Assembly (NCBI GenBank): GCA_045120955.1
Contig: JBGVFH010000007.1
Location: 1-16,165, forward strand
Origin: JAZMZS01 sp045120955
GTDB lineage: Bacteria; Bacillota; Clostridia; Oscillospirales; CAG-272
Reading direction: 5' to 3'
Length of the DNA: 16,165 bases
Shown: in pieces, positions 7,497 to 14,144 of the stretch
How the letters are laid out: the number at the start of each line of letters is the position of its first letter
How positions within the stretch are numbered: the stretch's first letter is position 1
Notes under the pieces: model-generated
Database searches by the model: none
Seen by the model: the letters and a program-made list of their open reading frames with translations, nothing else
Told to the model about the DNA's origin: nothing
Made by a program: the position numbers and the translations under genes

Positions 7497-8272
7497 TTGT
7501 GGCATTCCTCCGTAGTCATGAAGAAGCCTCTGTTCTTGCCTGCCATCAGCCACAGATAGTAGTTTTCATATCCGGGAGCTGTACAGAGGGGATGATATCC
7601 TCTCGGTATCTCAACAAAGTCGCCTGTCTTGACGGTATATGTTTCGTTGATATCGCCCTCTTTGGTATAAACCTTCTGAATACCGAAGCCCTGAGGCTTG
7701 TCAAACTCGTAGTAGTAGATCTCCTCGAGAATAGCCTCTGTAGGCATGTTGTCATCGTCATGCTTGTGAGGAGGATAAGAAGACCATTGACCGCCGTGAA
7801 CGAATGCTTCGCCTATGTAGATAAGGTTGGCTTCGACTCTTTCGTCAAGAACGAAGTGAGCTTGTCTCTCCCAGCCCGGCTTTCCGAGGTCTTTTATTAT
7901 AACATCCTCGGGCTTTACGAGTACGGGCTTGAAGGTCTTTTCAGCGGGGGATTTTGCAACGCATACAACGACCTCTTCGCTCACGCCTTCAATGGAGAAT
8001 GGTGTGTTTGCTCCGACGTATACGCAGGTAGCGGGTCCGTCAAAAACGTTCTTTCTCTTGCCGATGTTTTCAAAAGAGAAGTCCTCGCCTTTTACGGTGC
8101 AGCTTCCGCCGAGAATAACGAGACCGTATTCCTTGTTCTGCTCGTTGTATCTCTTGGCTTCACCTGCACGAAGCTTGACCATGTCAACCTCGAGCATATT
8201 GAGAGTTGAGTTCTTTTTTGTTATAATTTCACTTTTGGCATAATCGCCGTTCCAAGTCTTCTTATAATTCAT
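7481..8272 (-). CDS. iolB: 5-deoxy-glucuronate isomerase family protein (IolB)
   Basis: A 263-residue bicupin of the IolB family, which in inositol catabolism converts 5-deoxy-D-glucuronate to 2-deoxy-5-keto-D-gluconate. The family hallmarks are clear: GKRKNVFDGPATCVYV in the N-terminal cupin; SSYPPHKHDDD with metal ligands His169 and His171, followed by Glu183/Glu184 and YYYEFDKPQGFGIQ; then VEIPRGYHPL with His227 and APGYENYYLWLMAG. Length matches IolB. AAAGGAG precedes the start by 7 bases, and the gene overlaps the PfkB gene by 11 bases. The kinase and aldolase lie directly upstream, as expected for IolB-IolC-IolJ. No iolG, iolE, iolD or iolA is nearby, so the physiological substrate may be a related uronate and not an inositol product. 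Confidence 0.9.
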   Translation of the reverse strand: MNYKKTWNGDYAKSEIITKKNSTLNMLEVDMVKLRAGEAKRYNEQNKEYGLVILGGSCTVKGEDFSFENIGKRKNVFDGPATCVYVGANTPFSIEGVSEEVVVCVAKSPAEKTFKPVLVKPEDVIIKDLGKPGWERQAHFVLDERVEANLIYIGEAFVHGGQWSSYPPHKHDDDNMPTEAILEEIYYYEFDKPQGFGIQKVYTKEGDINETYTVKTGDFVEIPRGYHPLCTAPGYENYYLWLMAGKNRGFFMTTEECHKWLNK

Positions 8273-9173
8273 AGCCGTTCTCCTTTAAGTATTTTTTCAC
8301 TGTTTCGAGGTTCGGAACACTTTCTCTTGCGCCTATACCCATGCATTTGATAGCTGATACTGCGCTGGAGAAAATGCAACAGTCATAGTAATCGTCATAA
8401 ACGGTACAAGCATATGCAAACGCACCGTGGAAAACGTCACCGGCACCGTTTGAGTCAACTACCTTTGCGGGGAGTGCAGGGTACTCTTTTACTTCTTTTC
8501 CGTCATACAGAACACCGCCGCGCTTTCCGCAGGTAACAACGACGACCTCGGGGGAGTATGTGTTATAAAGCCAAACGGCGGCCTCTTCAGCCGTATCCTT
8601 GCCGCTGACTCCCATTGCGTATTCTTCACTCGGTATGAGAATGTCTATATGAGGAAGAAGTCTCTCTACGCCTTCGTATCTGCCGCCTGCATCATAAAGC
8701 ACCTTTGTGCCGTTTTGGCGAGCGTACTTAGCAGCGTCGATCGCTGCTTCAAGCTCATTTCCGTCGACCATCAGTACATCGCACTCAGCGATATGCTTTT
8801 TTTGTGCATCGTTTAAAACAAGTGCGGGAATATCGCCCTTGTCAAAGATGATGGTTCGGGTCTTTTCAGCATCGGAGAGCCATATCTGGGATATGAATGA
8901 ACGGCGGCCGCTCTCAATGTTTATCAGAGAGGTGTCGACTCCGTATTTTTCAAAGTCACCCTTGAGGAACACTCCGCCCGCATCGTCAGAGAGAGAACCG
9001 ATAAATGATGCCTCGGCTCCGAGCTTCGATGCGGCAACGATGCCTGTGCCGGCGGGACCGCCGCCACAGGCTTTCGTGCTGTTTGCTCTGACTTTGGTGT
9101 CTTCGCTGGGGTATCTGTCAAGAGATACTATTGTGTCCATTACGACGGCACCTATAGCAGTAATTTTACTCAT
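8262..9173 (-). CDS. PfkB-family carbohydrate kinase
   Basis: A 303-residue ribokinase-fold kinase. The N-terminal sugar-binding part has AVVMDTIVSLDRYPSEDTK and the ACGGGPAGTGIVAASKLGA glycine motif. The C-terminal anion-hole motif is DSNGAGDVFHGA, with Asp246 as the catalytic base, followed by KCMGIGARESVP. By position it takes the place of IolC (5-dehydro-2-deoxygluconokinase). In sequence style, though, it is closer to the ribokinase subgroup with YihV (sulfofructose kinase) than to standard IolC. Compared from memory with E. coli YihV, the sulfonate-contact Lys27 is retained but Asn109 and Arg138 appear replaced by Phe and Asn. A sulfosugar is therefore not supported. The ATG overlaps the aldolase stop by 4 bases, so the two are probably translated together. 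Confidence 0.88.
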   Translation of the reverse strand: MSKITAIGAVVMDTIVSLDRYPSEDTKVRANSTKACGGGPAGTGIVAASKLGAEASFIGSLSDDAGGVFLKGDFEKYGVDTSLINIESGRRSFISQIWLSDAEKTRTIIFDKGDIPALVLNDAQKKHIAECDVLMVDGNELEAAIDAAKYARQNGTKVLYDAGGRYEGVERLLPHIDILIPSEEYAMGVSGKDTAEEAAVWLYNTYSPEVVVVTCGKRGGVLYDGKEVKEYPALPAKVVDSNGAGDVFHGAFAYACTVYDDYYDCCIFSSAVSAIKCMGIGARESVPNLETVKKYLKENGYEL

Positions 9174-10006
9174 GCTTTTCCCTCAGCTCCGCAAAGACGG
9201 ATCTTGTTTATGCAGAATTCCTTCGTATCCTGAATAGGCTGCTTCATAAAGTTGTCAACTGCAATAACACGCTCGGGAAGGTCATACATTGCACGCACGC
9301 TGTCAAGGAATGCATAGCATACGTCTGTTGCAAAGTTGATCTTGCGGATACCGCAGTGGATAGCCTTCTTTATTTCCTCATCGGGAATACCTGAGCCGCC
9401 GTGAAGAACGAGCGGAATACCGCAAGCATCCGATATAGCCTTTACTCTGTCGATATCCAGCTTCGGAGGCTTTTTGTATCTTCCGTGAGCATTTCCGACA
9501 AGAACGGCGAGAGAGGTAACGCCTGTCTTTTCAACAAATACCTTTGCGTCAGCCGGATCGGTAAACTCCTCCATGGAAGCATCGTTTGTTGTTCCGACGT
9601 GGCCAAGCTCTCCCTCAACACCTATGCCGAGGTAAGAGCAGGTCTCTACTACCTTTTTGGTAATTGCAACGTTCTCGTCAAAATCATGAGCCGAGCCGTC
9701 GAGCATGATACCGGTAGCGCCGTAGCGGATAGATCTTGTTACCTCGAGCTCTGTCGGGCCGTGGTCAAGATGGAAGCATACGGGTACGTTTGCGTGCTTT
9801 GCAGCAGCCAAGATCACCGGAGAGAGGAAATATCCTGTTTCCTCTTTCATAAGTCTGGGGTAAACCTGCAAAATAACGGGTGAGTTGCACTCTTCCGCAG
9901 CGTATATAACGCCCATGACCGTTTCCATGTTGTAAACATTGAATGCGGGTATAGCGTAGTCGCCTTCTTCTGCAAGCTTGAGTATGTGCTTATATTCAAC
10001 TAACAT
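9170..10006 (-). CDS. Class II (zinc) ketose-bisphosphate aldolase
   Basis: A 278-residue class II aldolase of the FbaA/GatY/KbaY/IolJ family, which splits phosphorylated ketoses into DHAP and an aldehyde. The catalytic Asp81 and zinc ligand His82 lie in HLDHG. The other two zinc ligands are His174 (GNAHGRYK) and His202 (LHGGSG). GVEGELGHVG carries the conserved Glu, and INFATD near the end binds phosphate. The start at 10006 has AAGGAG 8 bases before it. It is followed by the PfkB kinase with a 4-base overlap and then iolB. This is the cleavage end of an isomerise-phosphorylate-cleave sequence. With an IolBC-like substrate the products would be DHAP and malonate semialdehyde (inference). The exact sugar phosphate cannot be read from the sequence. 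Confidence 0.93.
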   Translation of the reverse strand: MLVEYKHILKLAEEGDYAIPAFNVYNMETVMGVIYAAEECNSPVILQVYPRLMKEETGYFLSPVILAAAKHANVPVCFHLDHGPTELEVTRSIRYGATGIMLDGSAHDFDENVAITKKVVETCSYLGIGVEGELGHVGTTNDASMEEFTDPADAKVFVEKTGVTSLAVLVGNAHGRYKKPPKLDIDRVKAISDACGIPLVLHGGSGIPDEEIKKAIHCGIRKINFATDVCYAFLDSVRAMYDLPERVIAVDNFMKQPIQDTKEFCINKIRLCGAEGKA

Positions 10007-10040
10007 TATAGCTACTCCTTTGAATATATATTAACACATC

Positions 10041-11135
10041 TTATGCAAGGTGTGCAAGTACAAACTGCTCGAGAGTGTAGATTTCAAGTCCCTCGGGTTT
10101 GTTTTCTGCCATGAGTGCATACTCGCTTACAGAAGCTGTGATGATACCGTCAACGCCGAGGCGGACAGCGTCAGCACATCTTGCCTTAGCAAGAAGGTCC
10201 TGTGTCTTTTTGTTATATGTGCTCATGATAAGGTTTCCTGCAAATACGGTGTGCTTGCCGCAGAGCATGAAGTCCTTGAGTGTAGCGCAAGCGTTGATAA
10301 CGTTTCTTGCGGGCTCTGTCTCATCAAGCTCACGGGTAAGGAGTGCGGGATCCTGATATGCGTATTCGCCCTCGCCCTTCTTTATGTTGAGCTTGCCGTC
10401 CTTTATGAGAGAGTCAACGAAAGCTGTGAAGGTGACTATCTCGCAGGTAAGCTCAATGCCCCATTCCTTGTACTGACGTACGAATGTCTTTGCGTCAGCT
10501 ACGTCGTATACAACGACCTTCTTGTAGTTGTTGAGGACCTTTGCTGTTTCTGCCATGATAGCTCTTGTCTCTTCAACTGCACCGATAAGAGTATCAAAGC
10601 TGTAGCCGGAGTCGGGCTCGTTTGCGAGAACGGTAAAGTTGACCTTTGCAGCCTCGAGAACCTTTACGGCGTCTGCTGCGTTCTCACCCATGAGGTATCT
10701 TCCGTCAGCACCGATAAAGAGAAGTGTATCTGTTGCTTTGTCATGTGCAGCTATTGCAGATGCGAGTGCGGCAGAGAGGTCTTTTCCGTAGATGTTGCCC
10801 TTTGTCTCGTAGTTGTCGATAAGTACGTTTATGTAATCGGGAGTCTTGCCCTCGAGAGCAGCGTTTGCTCTTACTTCCTTAACATATACGATAGGATCAA
10901 AGCCTGTTACGCAGTCCTTTGTGCATCCGCCGCAAAGCGTGCATTCGTACATATTGTCAAGAATGTCGGGAGTAAGCTCAGCTGCACCTCTTGCGATGAG
11001 AGAAAGAGTCATTGCTCTTGCTCTTGCTGTGTTTCTTTCCTGACCGGTTACATTTCCGACAGGGCAGATGTGATGGCACATCCAGCAGAAACGGCAGTTA
11101 TCAATTATGTGTTTTGTATTCTGAGTAAAGTTCAT
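10041..11135 (-). CDS. Two-[4Fe-4S] electron-transfer protein, GlcF/HdrD-like, with degenerate CCG half
   Basis: A 364-residue Fe-S protein. The N-terminal quarter binds two [4Fe-4S] clusters: C14xxC17xxC20xxxC24P and C65xxC68xxC71xxxC75. The rest aligns in layout with the CCG-domain half of GlcF/LutA/HdrD proteins, but the cysteines are largely gone. The first motif reads DPALLTREL where a DPC motif is usual, the CCG motif reads LCGKH, and the last motif reads TASVSEYALM instead of a CPxC type. Its extra cluster is therefore probably missing. GGAGG lies 8 bases ahead of the start, and the FAD oxidase gene ends 14 bases upstream. It likely relays electrons between that oxidase and the fused ETF encoded at the end of the run. 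Cytoplasmic; no membrane segment seen. Confidence 0.88.
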   Translation of the reverse strand: MNFTQNTKHIIDNCRFCWMCHHICPVGNVTGQERNTARARAMTLSLIARGAAELTPDILDNMYECTLCGGCTKDCVTGFDPIVYVKEVRANAALEGKTPDYINVLIDNYETKGNIYGKDLSAALASAIAAHDKATDTLLFIGADGRYLMGENAADAVKVLEAAKVNFTVLANEPDSGYSFDTLIGAVEETRAIMAETAKVLNNYKKVVVYDVADAKTFVRQYKEWGIELTCEIVTFTAFVDSLIKDGKLNIKKGEGEYAYQDPALLTRELDETEPARNVINACATLKDFMLCGKHTVFAGNLIMSTYNKKTQDLLAKARCADAVRLGVDGIITASVSEYALMAENKPEGLEIYTLEQFVLAHLA

Positions 11136-11149
11136 TTTCTATACCTCCA

Positions 11150-12568
11150 TTAAAGACCGAGCTTGCAGGGGTTCATGATGCCGTTGGGGTCAAGCTGTTT
11201 TTTGAGGCCCGTAAATACCTGCATTGCGGGACCGTACTGCTCTTTCATGAGACGTCCGAGCTTGATACCAACACCGTGGTGGTCGTTTACTACGCCGCCG
11301 TTTGCGAGAGCTGCGCGAACTCCGGTGGACCATACTGCGTTGTGGAGTCTGAGTGCTTCGTGGGGATCCTTGGGAGGATCGTTTATGATAAAGCGGTCAT
11401 AAACCATTGCGCCCCATTCATACCAGTGAGAGAAGTGAGCGATGAACTTCGCCTGAGGGTAGTTGGACTCGATAGCTTCCTTCATTGCCCAGTAGATCTT
11501 TTCGATCTTGCCGAACGGAGCGATAGTATCCATCGTACCGAACATCTGGGGGAGGTCCATCATGTGACCGGGATAGAAGAATGTGAGCTTTTCTTCCCAC
11601 CACTTCTTACCGTACTCAGAGCCAAGGTCTTCAGCGCCGTACTTTGCAAATGTATCGAGAAGGATCTTTTCCTCGAGTGCAACCATTTCAGATACGCCTT
11701 CGTAAGCTACGTTCATAAACGCACCCTCACGCTCAACACCGACTATCTTCTTGATAAGAGAAGCGGTCTCAGCAGGGTCGTAAAGACGCATAACGGAGGG
11801 CTTGAACTTCTGGAGAAGCTCTCTTGCAGCATGGAATGCAGCTGTCATATCCTTGAAAAGGAAGCCGCGGAAACGTCTCTCTTCGGGCATATCATAAATT
11901 CTCATCTGAGCCTTTGTGATAACGCCGAGAGTACCTTCACTTCCGATGAAGATCTGGTTGAGGTCGGGACCTGCTGCGTGCTTGGGAGCGGGGGATGTTT
12001 CGATGATATCACCGTTGGGAAGAACTACCTCCATCTGGAGTACCATGTCGTCTATCTTACCGTACTTGGTAGAAACAACGCCGATACCTCTGTGAGCAAG
12101 GAAGCCTCCGACAGTTGAGCAAGCGATAGAAGAAGGATAGTGCATTGTAGCCTTGCCTACTTCGTTTGCAGCCCACTCGATGTGCTTGTAGATAGCACCT
12201 GTGCCGCACTCTATGTACATACCTTCGGTGTTAATTTCATAGACCTTGTTCATTCTCTTTGTATCGAGAAGGATACCGCCGCATACGGGAAGAGCACCGC
12301 CCTGTGTTCCGCCGCCTGCGCCCCATGTTGTAACGGGGAGCTTGTAGTAGTTAGCTATCTTGAGAACAGCGCTAACCTCTTTTGCATCCTTGGGGGAGAC
12401 TATGATATCAGCCTCGGGCATACGCTCGCCTCTGTCTGCCCACATACGTGAAAGCCAAAAGTAGTCAACACCGTGTGTGATTTTGTCGATCTCACGAGTT
12501 GAGCAGTTCTCACGTCCTACCGCATCTTCAAGCTCGGTGAGGATCATGTCAAAAAGAAAATCAGTCAT
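11150..12568 (-). CDS. FAD-linked oxidase, GlcD / alkyl-DHAP-synthase type
   Basis: A 472-residue flavoprotein of the vanillyl-alcohol-oxidase/PCMH superfamily. Residues about 40-240 are the FAD-binding domain (SPKDAKEVSAVLKIANYYKL, WGAGGGTQGG, YPSSIACSTVGGFLAHRGIG, FIGSEGTLGVITKAQ). The remainder is the FAD-oxidase C-terminal domain, with SVMRLYDPAET, LANGGVVNDHHGVG (His430-His431) and the end LDPNGIMNPCKLGL. The MRLYD, LANGG and HHGVG pattern recalls alkyldihydroxyacetonephosphate synthase as much as glycolate or lactate oxidase. The next gene encodes a GlcF-like Fe-S protein and the run ends with ETF, so a dehydrogenase role is favoured: oxidation of a hydroxy-acid or sugar-derived alcohol with electrons sent to ETF, as with LctD. 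AAGGAG precedes the start. The substrate is unknown. Confidence 0.9.
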   Translation of the reverse strand: MTDFLFDMILTELEDAVGRENCSTREIDKITHGVDYFWLSRMWADRGERMPEADIIVSPKDAKEVSAVLKIANYYKLPVTTWGAGGGTQGGALPVCGGILLDTKRMNKVYEINTEGMYIECGTGAIYKHIEWAANEVGKATMHYPSSIACSTVGGFLAHRGIGVVSTKYGKIDDMVLQMEVVLPNGDIIETSPAPKHAAGPDLNQIFIGSEGTLGVITKAQMRIYDMPEERRFRGFLFKDMTAAFHAARELLQKFKPSVMRLYDPAETASLIKKIVGVEREGAFMNVAYEGVSEMVALEEKILLDTFAKYGAEDLGSEYGKKWWEEKLTFFYPGHMMDLPQMFGTMDTIAPFGKIEKIYWAMKEAIESNYPQAKFIAHFSHWYEWGAMVYDRFIINDPPKDPHEALRLHNAVWSTGVRAALANGGVVNDHHGVGIKLGRLMKEQYGPAMQVFTGLKKQLDPNGIMNPCKLGL

Positions 12569-12610
12569 TTTTTCTCTCCTTAAATAAAATATTATAAATT
12601 TGTTTTTGAA

Positions 12611-13999
12611 TTACATTACATCGTTTGCGATTTCGGGATAGTACTTGCAGAATTCAGCAATTTCCTCTGTATAATCGCCTTCGATTTCAACCATGTGGTG
12701 GATGTAGGGACCATCTATGAGCTTGTCTTCCCACTTTTTGAGGTTGTCAAACTCAGCCCACAGATATGTACCGAAGGTGTAAGGACCGTCGGTAGATCTT
12801 ATCATACCGTTGAGTATGCTGTAGTTGCCCTTATCCTGGTCAAGACGGGATATGGTGTACTCGCCGTCCTTTACCTTGAACCACTGACGCATATTTACAT
12901 TCTTTACGGGTACCTTGGGGTCGCGCAGAGAGTATGCAAACGGTCCGCAGTGCCACAGAAGCTCGGCATTCTTGTTTTTGGGGTGTCTAATCGTAAACTC
13001 GCCGAGGAAAGGAACCTTTTTGCCTCTTGATGCGCATCTGAGAAGCACCATTGTGATACAAGCGTGCATATCTGACTCGCATGATACTATGTAGCCCATG
13101 TCTGCGAGAATGCTGTAAGCGGTGCAGGGCATAGCGCCTACTGCAAGCTGCATTGCCGTCCAGCACTCAGCGCTGATCGCATCGAGCTTGTACTCTTCGG
13201 TCAGCTCCTGATAGAGAAGCACGAAAGCGTATACCTTCTGAAGAAGAGGAGGAGTGAGATCATCCATCTCGTATCTTGAAAGAAGAAGCTTTTCTCCTTC
13301 TTCAAGCTCTGCCTTGCGCTCTGCGAGTATCTTGTTGTACTTGTCGATTACAACAGCGAGGTTTATCGGTATGCTTCTGATACCAAATTTCTGCATAAGC
13401 TCTCCCTCGTTGAAAATAACAGAGGTAAAAGGCTTCGGACGAAGACCGACAACACCAATGCGGATGCCGTCAAAGTTCTTTACCATGCAGGATACATTGA
13501 GAAATTTATTAAAATCACGCTTGAACTCGTCAGAGTCTACCTTGCTTGTCTCAATGTGAGAGAAGGGAATGTTCAGACGCTGAAGAAGCCTCGAGGCTCC
13601 GAATATTCCGCATTGCGAGTCGGTGTATCTCATGCCGTCCTCGTCTATTATGTCATCAAGCGGTGCCCAAATGCAGACAGGCTTTTTTATCTTGTCAGCG
13701 AGATAAGCTATCGCTTCTTCGTTTCCGAAGTTTCCGTTGATAAAGAGAACGCAGTCAACACCCTCATCCGCAAAGCGGCGGCTTATCCACTCTGCGTCAT
13801 CCTCGTTTACCATGACATTTACGGGGTTTACTCCGATGATGTCAACAAACTCGGTATCGGCAGCAGTATAATTTGCTTTGATGTACTCTGTGATCTCTCT
13901 GCCGCGAGCTTCTGCTATCTCCCAGTTGAAGATGCCGGGGCGGGGAGTTACATCACGGCGAAGAGGAACCAATCCTACTTTCAGTTTGTAATTTAACAT
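12611..13999 (-). CDS. L-fucose/L-arabinose isomerase family protein
   Basis: First gene of the operon: a 462-residue member of the fucose/arabinose isomerase superfamily (COG2407 type), which interconverts aldoses and ketoses with Mn2+. It is shorter than FucI (about 590) and close to arabinose-isomerase length. Probable metal ligands are Glu278 (SAECWTAMQ), Glu308 or Asp310 (SCESDMHACI) and His350 (LLWHCGPFA), in the order and spacing usual for the family. The N-terminal half has Rossmann-like segments (KVGLVPLRRD, DCVLFINGNFGN, VCIWAPLDD). AAAGGA sits 5 bases before the start. The leader contains the AACTTTGCAAAGTT palindrome and the shared promoter. The substrate is not recognisable; family membership alone does not establish fucose or arabinose. 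Confidence 0.87.
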   Translation of the reverse strand: MLNYKLKVGLVPLRRDVTPRPGIFNWEIAEARGREITEYIKANYTAADTEFVDIIGVNPVNVMVNEDDAEWISRRFADEGVDCVLFINGNFGNEEAIAYLADKIKKPVCIWAPLDDIIDEDGMRYTDSQCGIFGASRLLQRLNIPFSHIETSKVDSDEFKRDFNKFLNVSCMVKNFDGIRIGVVGLRPKPFTSVIFNEGELMQKFGIRSIPINLAVVIDKYNKILAERKAELEEGEKLLLSRYEMDDLTPPLLQKVYAFVLLYQELTEEYKLDAISAECWTAMQLAVGAMPCTAYSILADMGYIVSCESDMHACITMVLLRCASRGKKVPFLGEFTIRHPKNKNAELLWHCGPFAYSLRDPKVPVKNVNMRQWFKVKDGEYTISRLDQDKGNYSILNGMIRSTDGPYTFGTYLWAEFDNLKKWEDKLIDGPYIHHMVEIEGDYTEEIAEFCKYYPEIANDVM

Positions 14000-14022
14000 A
14001 ACTGTCCTTTCTGTTTAAAATA

Positions 14023-14036
14023 AACTTTGCAAAGTT
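14023..14036. promoter_or_regulatory. 14-bp perfect palindrome in the operon leader
   Basis: AACTTTGCAAAGTT is a perfect palindrome about 24 bases upstream of the isomerase start and downstream of the predicted -10 element. It is a plausible operator for a dimeric repressor, or a site for the divergent AraC-type protein. It does not match the CcpA cre consensus. Confidence 0.5.
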
Positions 14037-14060
14037 ATTTTTATTATTTCAACTGTATAT

Positions 14061-14089
14061 ATTGTAATTTTTTTTGTTTTGTATTACAA
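14061..14089 (-). promoter_or_regulatory. Predicted promoter of the catabolic operon
   Basis: On the minus strand TTGTAA (14089-14084) and TACAAT (14066-14061) are separated by 17 bases. The -10 matches the consensus at five of six positions, the -35 at four. The predicted start near 14054 gives a leader of about 55 bases. It is built from the same inverted repeat that supplies the regulator promoter on the other strand. Confidence 0.55.
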
Positions 14090-14090
14090 T
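14062..14090 (+). promoter_or_regulatory. Predicted promoter of the AraC-type regulator gene
   Basis: On the plus strand TTGTAA (14062-14067) and TACAAT (14085-14090) stand 17 bases apart. The element is the mirror image of the operon promoter and overlaps it almost completely. The two half-sites, 14055-14068 and 14083-14096, match as a 14-base inverted repeat at 12 positions. RNA polymerase could occupy only one direction at a time. Confidence 0.5.
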
Positions 14091-14144
14091 GTATATTGCA
14101 ACTAACAAAATTGTAAAAAATGACTTTTTTGGAGGGGTGGTACT

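Noticed and set aside
10050..11153. A 367-codon open frame on the plus strand across the Fe-S protein gene, and a 280-codon one at 11276-12118
   Set aside because: Both lie antisense to well-recognised genes, have Cys/Val-rich compositions typical of reverse-frame translation, and lack ribosome binding sites and family motifs.
3638..13999. Sulfoquinovose (sulfo-EMP) operon, suggested by isomerase, YihV-like kinase, aldolase and epimerase
   Set aside because: No sulfoquinovosidase, no class I YihT-type aldolase and no sulfolactaldehyde enzyme are present. Two of three recalled sulfonate-contact residues are replaced, and IolB and the ETF module have no role in that route.
12611..13999. Naming the first gene fucI or araA
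   Set aside because: It belongs to the superfamily but differs in length and sequence from both, and the fucose and arabinose partner genes are missing.
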